This document shows positions 41,770 to 45,928 of a stretch of 45,928 nucleotides of DNA, piece after piece (the stretch's first letter is position 1; every line of letters starts with the position of its first letter). Made by a program: the position numbers and the translations under genes. The notes below the pieces were generated by a model that made no database searches, was not told the origin of the DNA, and worked only from the letters and a program-made list of their open reading frames with translations. Source of the DNA: Fimenecus sp045579305 (lineage in GTDB: Bacteria; Bacillota; Clostridia; Oscillospirales; Acutalibacteraceae); NCBI GenBank assembly GCA_045579305.1, contig JAZNLY010000028.1:1-45928 (forward strand), given 5' to 3'.

Positions 41770-42570
41770 TCACCCCAACATAACATCGAGCAACATCATT
41801 ACTGCAAAGCCGAGTATTATACCCATTGTTGAGAAATAGGGTTGCACTCCCCTTTTTTTCTGACATTCAGGGATTAACTCATGTACAACAACTAATATCA
41901 TTGCGCCTGCTGCGAATGAAAGTGCATAGGGTAAAATCGATTCCACATAAACAACTAATAATGCACCTATTACTCCCGCTACAGGCTCTACCATACCTGA
42001 AGCCTGACCTAACAGAAAACTCTTTTTTCTTGAATATCCCTCTCTTCTCAAGGGAATTGAAACGGCTGCACCCTCAGGGAAATTCTGCAATCCAATACCA
42101 ACGGCAACGGAAATTGCTCCCATTAAATTTTCTGTTGTATATCCTTCCTGTAAAGCTCCGAAAGCAACACCAACTGCTAAGCCCTCGGGAATATTATGAA
42201 GTGTTATTGATAAAATCAACATGATTATTCGATTTAATCGTTCATTGTCCTTTTGCTGTGTGTTATTCAGTTTTTTTCGTGTAAATGAAATAAGTTTATC
42301 CGATATCCATATAAATAATGCGCCTGATAAAAAGCCTATGGTTGCTACAAAATATGCGGGTAATCCTGATGATTCTTCTGCCCGTTCAATTGCCGGTTGA
42401 AGTAGTGACCAAAAACTTGCAGCAATCATTACACCCGAAGCAAATCCTAACATAAAATTCAAGGCTTTTTGGTTAATGGATTTAAAAAACACCACATTTG
42501 CGGCACCAAGGGCAGTTACAAACCAAGTGCCCAGTGTCGCTATCAGCGCCATTATGACAAATGTATCCAT
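41770..42570 (-). CDS. ZIP family metal transporter (GufA-like)
   Basis: ZIP proteins import zinc or other divalent metals. The 266 residues contain about eight membrane helices and both metal-binding motifs, ITLHNIPEGLAVGVAFGA (helix 4) and GLQNFPEGAAVSIPLR (helix 5). The QNFPEG form is typical of GufA/ZIP11-type members. The cytosolic loop between helices 3 and 4 is Lys- and Asn-rich rather than His-rich. The start at ATG 42570 follows GGAGGTG; a longer frame upstream lacks a ribosome binding site. It is monocistronic. Confidence 0.93.
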   Translation of the reverse strand: MDTFVIMALIATLGTWFVTALGAANVVFFKSINQKALNFMLGFASGVMIAASFWSLLQPAIERAEESSGLPAYFVATIGFLSGALFIWISDKLISFTRKKLNNTQQKDNERLNRIIMLILSITLHNIPEGLAVGVAFGALQEGYTTENLMGAISVAVGIGLQNFPEGAAVSIPLRREGYSRKKSFLLGQASGMVEPVAGVIGALLVVYVESILPYALSFAAGAMILVVVHELIPECQKKRGVQPYFSTMGIILGFAVMMLLDVMLG

Positions 42571-42683
42571 ACAGCACCTCCTGTATTCATTATATTCTTT
42601 GAATACTTTGAGGTGCAAAAAAGGGCAATAGTTTTATCACTACTGTCCTTTATGATATACTCTCAAAAATATTTAGCCATTTA

Positions 42684-43520
42684 TCAGTCTTTATAATATT
42701 TTCCTGTTCTTTTCAAATAATCTATAAGCATCATTGGCCAATCAGTCTGAATAAAATCCACATTTTTATCAGCAATCCAACCCCAGCCATAATCTTCTGA
42801 CAGCGTCAATGCTGTATCATCACTATGACCACCTGCAAGCTGGTCTTTATGATTATAGATAATGGCATTATACCAAACAAGTTTATTGTCTTTGTGCATT
42901 TTCTCAATAAACTTATCCTGCGCAATAGGTGAATTTTCATTTTTAAAAACACATTCCACACCAACATAGTTGATGTTTCTCTTCATAAGGTCATTATGGG
43001 TCGGATGCATATCATGAACAATGGGCATAAATGGTAACTGCGGACAAAGTTCTTCCAATACCTTAATGACTTTATTATTAATCTTACTCTTTACAATCAC
43101 TTGGTCGGTCATATTGTGACGCTTAATTGCTTGGTATATTTTTTCAGGATTAATCCAGAATTTATCCACATTTATAAAACATCTTCCCTTAAACTGTTCC
43201 AGAATATCATCCAATGAGGAAATGCCAAACTGAGTTTTTGTATTGTCACAATTCACGTAGTAAAGCTTTTTAATAACACTAAATGGTAAGGTAGGCAAAA
43301 AAACTAATTTATTGAGATGGGCACGTTCCATCGACGGATGAAATATGAATAATTCTCCGTCAAGACTGCGACTAACATCAATTTCAATCATATCAGCACC
43401 CTGTTTAAGTGCTATTTCATATGATGTCAGTGTATTACAAGGTATGTTCCCTCCTGCTACACCACGATGTGCTACAATTATAATGTTATCTTTTGCTTTT
43501 TCGTGAAATTTGCTTGGCAT
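42684..43520 (-). CDS. Divergent glycerophosphodiester phosphodiesterase
   Basis: The 278 residues match the GDPD TIM-barrel family, which releases glycerol-3-phosphate from deacylated phospholipids. AHRGVAGG, ADMIEIDVSRS (E-x-D metal ligands) and LFIFHPSMERAHL (catalytic His) are present. The usual PENT motif reads PCNT, and the third metal-ligand region (normally NIE) reads INVDKF. There is no signal peptide or membrane helix. The start is ATG 43520 with AGGTG in front. It is a genuine family member by overall pattern, but the two changes leave the activity uncertain. Confidence 0.85.
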   Translation of the reverse strand: MPSKFHEKAKDNIIIVAHRGVAGGNIPCNTLTSYEIALKQGADMIEIDVSRSLDGELFIFHPSMERAHLNKLVFLPTLPFSVIKKLYYVNCDNTKTQFGISSLDDILEQFKGRCFINVDKFWINPEKIYQAIKRHNMTDQVIVKSKINNKVIKVLEELCPQLPFMPIVHDMHPTHNDLMKRNINYVGVECVFKNENSPIAQDKFIEKMHKDNKLVWYNAIIYNHKDQLAGGHSDDTALTLSEDYGWGWIADKNVDFIQTDWPMMLIDYLKRTGKYYKD

Positions 43521-43597
43521 ATTATCACCTGTTCTCATTTGCTTTAAACATTATATCATCTACAAATTACTTCTTCAAGTATGCAGTTGATACATAT

Positions 43598-43624
43598 AAA
43601 AATCGGCGGGGTCAAGACCCCGCC
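43598..43624 (-). terminator. Terminator of the Clp ATPase gene
   Basis: On the minus strand GGCGGGGTC (43616-43624) pairs with GACCCCGCC (43605-43613) around a 2-nt loop and is followed by GATTTTTA. It is preceded by AATGATA. Confidence 0.85.
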
Positions 43625-43632
43625 ATATCATT

Positions 43633-45928
43633 TTATTCAAATGTTACTTCTATGTTGTTTTCAATTGATGTTACGAGAATTTTTGTCATAACTGTTCCCA
43701 TATTATCAATCATAAGAGTTGAAACTTTGTCCTCAATATTTCTTCTTATAACATTACGAAGGTCACGTGCACCACGAACATTACCATCCATCTTTGCAAC
43801 AATTGCAGATGGTGTATTGTCATCATAGATGAACTCAATTCCCTTATCCTTAAGGACTGTTTTCATTTCATCCATCATAAGAACAGCAATCTTCTTGTAA
43901 TCATCTTCATCAAGAGGATTAAATACAACGATTTCATCAACACGACCGATAAATTCAGGTCTTAAGAATTCATTGAGTGCTTTAAGAACTTTTTCTTTTG
44001 AAATATCCTTTGCACTCTTACCGAAGCCCAATGATGTTTCTGATTTCTGACTACCTGCATTTGATGTCATAATGATTACAGTATTCGCAAAGCTTACTGT
44101 CCTGCCGTGAGCATCATTTGTCTTACCTTCGTCAAGAATCTGAAGAAGAATGTTCATAACATCGGGATGTGCTTTTTCAATTTCATCAAATAGTATGATT
44201 GAATATGGCTTTCTGCGGACTTTTTCTGTTAACTGTCCTGCTTCATCATATCCGACATATCCCGGAGGTGAGCCGATAAGACGAGAAACGGAATGTTTTT
44301 CCATAAACTCACTCATATCAAGACGGATAAGTGTTTCAGGAGTGTCGAAAAGTTCCATTGAAAGCTGTTTTACAAGCTCTGTTTTACCAACACCAGTAGG
44401 TCCTACGAAGATAAATGATGCTGGTCGTTTTTGAAGTGTTAACTGAATTCTGCTACGCTTAATAGCATTGGCAACAAGCCTTACAGCCTCATCCTGACCG
44501 ATAACCTTTTCCATAAGTCTATCTTCAAGACCTTTTAATCTGTTCACATCACCTTCAACAACTTTTGTTGCAGGGATTCCTGTCCAAAGGTTAATTACCT
44601 TTGCCAAATCTTCTTCAACAACATTATTATCCTTTGCTTTTTCTCTCAATTCTTCTGCTTTCCCTTCACAAACAGCAAGTTCACCTTTTGTCCTGTAAAG
44701 GTCTTCATAGATAGGATTAAGGTCTTCGTCCTTTTCCGGATTTGCAATTTTTTCTTCTAAGGTTTCAAGCTCTTTTTTCAGTGTTTCAATCTTCTTTTCG
44801 TTGATTTCGTTTTCACTGATAGCCTTGTTACGAAGATTTGCACAAGTACAAGCTTCATCAAGAAGGTCAATAGCCTTATCAGGTAAAAATCTGTCAGTAA
44901 TATATCTTTCAGAAAGAGTTACTGCTTTATAAACTAAGTTATCACTTATCTGTACACGGTGGAACAACTCATAGTATCCCTTGATACCAACAAGCATTTT
45001 AAATGTATCTTCAATTGATGGCTCTTCAACCTTTACAGGCTGAAAACGACGTTCAAGAGCAGCATCTTTTTCAATATGCTTACGATATTCATTGAACGTT
45101 GTTGCACCAATTACCTGAATTGCACCACGAGAAAGTGCAGGTTTTAAGATATTTGCTGCATTCATTGAGCCTTCTGCATCACCTGTACCTACAAGGTTAT
45201 GCACTTCATCGATAAAGAGAATGATATTGCCTTCACTCTTTACTTCTTCAACAAGGCCTTTTATTCTGCTTTCAAACTGTCCACGGAATTGTGTGCCCGC
45301 AACAAGAGCAGTAAGGTCAAGAAGGTGAATTTCTTTATCCATAAGCTTTGCAGGAACATTTCCATCGGCAATTCTCTGTGCAAGGCCTTCTGCAATTGCA
45401 GTTTTACCAACACCCGGCTCACCGATAAGACAAGGGTTATTCTTTGTTCTTCTGCACAAAATCTGAATTGCACGGGCAATTTCAGTATCTCTGCCGATAA
45501 TTCGGTCTAGCTCACCAGCTCTTGCACGAGCCGTCAAATCAGTACAGTAAAGAGAAAGCATTTTTCTCTTGTCGTTCTTTGTACCCTGCTTCTTTTTATC
45601 TTTTTTATTTATTTTCTTACTGTTACCATCAGAATCCTTAGCATTTCCGTCAGTTGCATCAGCAGACATCATACCCATATTCTGCATAAATGGAAATGTT
45701 GATGCACCACCAAGCTGGAAATCATCTCCCATACTCTCCATCATTTGTTCCATCTGTTCATTCATATCGTCAAGCTGGTCTTCTGTTATACCCATATTAT
45801 CCATCATTTGCTTGATTGGACCGATATTCATCTCCATTGCGCATTTGATGCACAAACCCTCATTTGTAGTTTTCTCGCCTTCCATCTTTGTAATAAAGAT
45901 TACGGCAGGTCTTTGTTTGCATCTGCTA
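43633..45928 (-). CDS. Clp-family AAA+ ATPase (ClpC-like) with zinc-finger N-terminus, partial
   Basis: The gene is cut by the right edge. Translation is open from the edge through SRCKQRPAV before the first visible ATG at 45885, so the true start lies beyond 45928. The visible end carries part of a CxxC zinc site (SRC, then GLCIKCAME), like other short N-terminal zinc-binding Clp proteins. The usual pair of Clp N-terminal repeats is absent. The AAA1 module has GEPGVGKT and the arm DEVHNLVGTGDAEG; a middle coiled coil with LWTGIPATKV follows, then AAA2 with GPTGVGKT and a candidate ClpP-docking LGF. It unfolds substrates for ClpP or disaggregates proteins. It ends at a strong terminator. Confidence 0.93.
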   Translation of the reverse strand, partial: SRCKQRPAVIFITKMEGEKTTNEGLCIKCAMEMNIGPIKQMMDNMGITEDQLDDMNEQMEQMMESMGDDFQLGGASTFPFMQNMGMMSADATDGNAKDSDGNSKKINKKDKKKQGTKNDKRKMLSLYCTDLTARARAGELDRIIGRDTEIARAIQILCRRTKNNPCLIGEPGVGKTAIAEGLAQRIADGNVPAKLMDKEIHLLDLTALVAGTQFRGQFESRIKGLVEEVKSEGNIILFIDEVHNLVGTGDAEGSMNAANILKPALSRGAIQVIGATTFNEYRKHIEKDAALERRFQPVKVEEPSIEDTFKMLVGIKGYYELFHRVQISDNLVYKAVTLSERYITDRFLPDKAIDLLDEACTCANLRNKAISENEINEKKIETLKKELETLEEKIANPEKDEDLNPIYEDLYRTKGELAVCEGKAEELREKAKDNNVVEEDLAKVINLWTGIPATKVVEGDVNRLKGLEDRLMEKVIGQDEAVRLVANAIKRSRIQLTLQKRPASFIFVGPTGVGKTELVKQLSMELFDTPETLIRLDMSEFMEKHSVSRLIGSPPGYVGYDEAGQLTEKVRRKPYSIILFDEIEKAHPDVMNILLQILDEGKTNDAHGRTVSFANTVIIMTSNAGSQKSETSLGFGKSAKDISKEKVLKALNEFLRPEFIGRVDEIVVFNPLDEDDYKKIAVLMMDEMKTVLKDKGIEFIYDDNTPSAIVAKMDGNVRGARDLRNVIRRNIEDKVSTLMIDNMGTVMTKILVTSIENNIEVTFE

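Overview
This 45.9 kb window is chromosomal, AT-rich DNA from an anaerobic low-GC Firmicute, most probably a gut Clostridium-class bacterium of the Ruminococcaceae/Oscillospiraceae type. The evidence is the gene content: an HrcA/CIRCE heat-shock operon, a T-box on thrS, an M-box on mgtE, a dgt-dnaG-rpoD operon, AddAB, a membrane-anchored cohesin/BIG2 protein, several glycoside hydrolases and a giant cysteine-rich secreted repeat protein. No phage, IS transposase, CRISPR array or rRNA operon was seen. The species cannot be named from the sequence.

Layout. (1) 1-5.1 kb: a probable gene start running off the left edge, then a 1638-residue secreted protein with about 25 Cys/His repeats and an unusual C-terminal tail. 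(2) 5.2-10.0 kb: hrcA-grpE-dnaK-dnaJ on the minus strand, with a perfect CIRCE operator just downstream of a strong SigA-type promoter. (3) 10.0-12.3 kb: a PadR regulator and two paralogous single-pass membrane proteins. (4) 12.3-16.3 kb: T-box-controlled thrS followed by a metallophosphoesterase. (5) 16.3-21.4 kb: intracellular GH32 and GH13 sugar hydrolases, then a PHP phosphoesterase and an unknown protein. (6) 21.3-24.6 kb, minus strand: the cohesin/BIG2 surface protein, and mgtE behind an M-box, a terminator and a probable leader peptide. (7) 24.7-27.4 kb: a GPH-type sugar symporter with a long cytosolic extension. (8) 27.4-32.7 kb: intergenic repeats, then rpoD, dnaG, dgt, a YigZ-family gene and rpmE. 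(9) 32.7-40.9 kb: addA and addB, with a GH27 alpha-galactosidase immediately upstream. (10) 41.0-41.8 kb: tRNA genes Gly-Arg-His-Gln and an 86-bp duplication that copies the tRNA-Gln 3' end. (11) 41.8-45.9 kb: a ZIP transporter, a divergent GDPD and a Clp ATPase cut by the right edge.

How the parts work together. Most of the window is housekeeping: protein folding, replication and transcription initiation, double-strand-break repair, translation and Mg/Zn homeostasis. Carbohydrate use adds sucrose or fructan, alpha-glucoside and alpha-galactoside hydrolases without signal peptides, so their substrates would be imported first. The least explained elements are the Cys/His repeat protein and its tail, the layered mgtE leader, the extended symporter, the PadR-linked membrane pair and the tRNA-Gln duplication.
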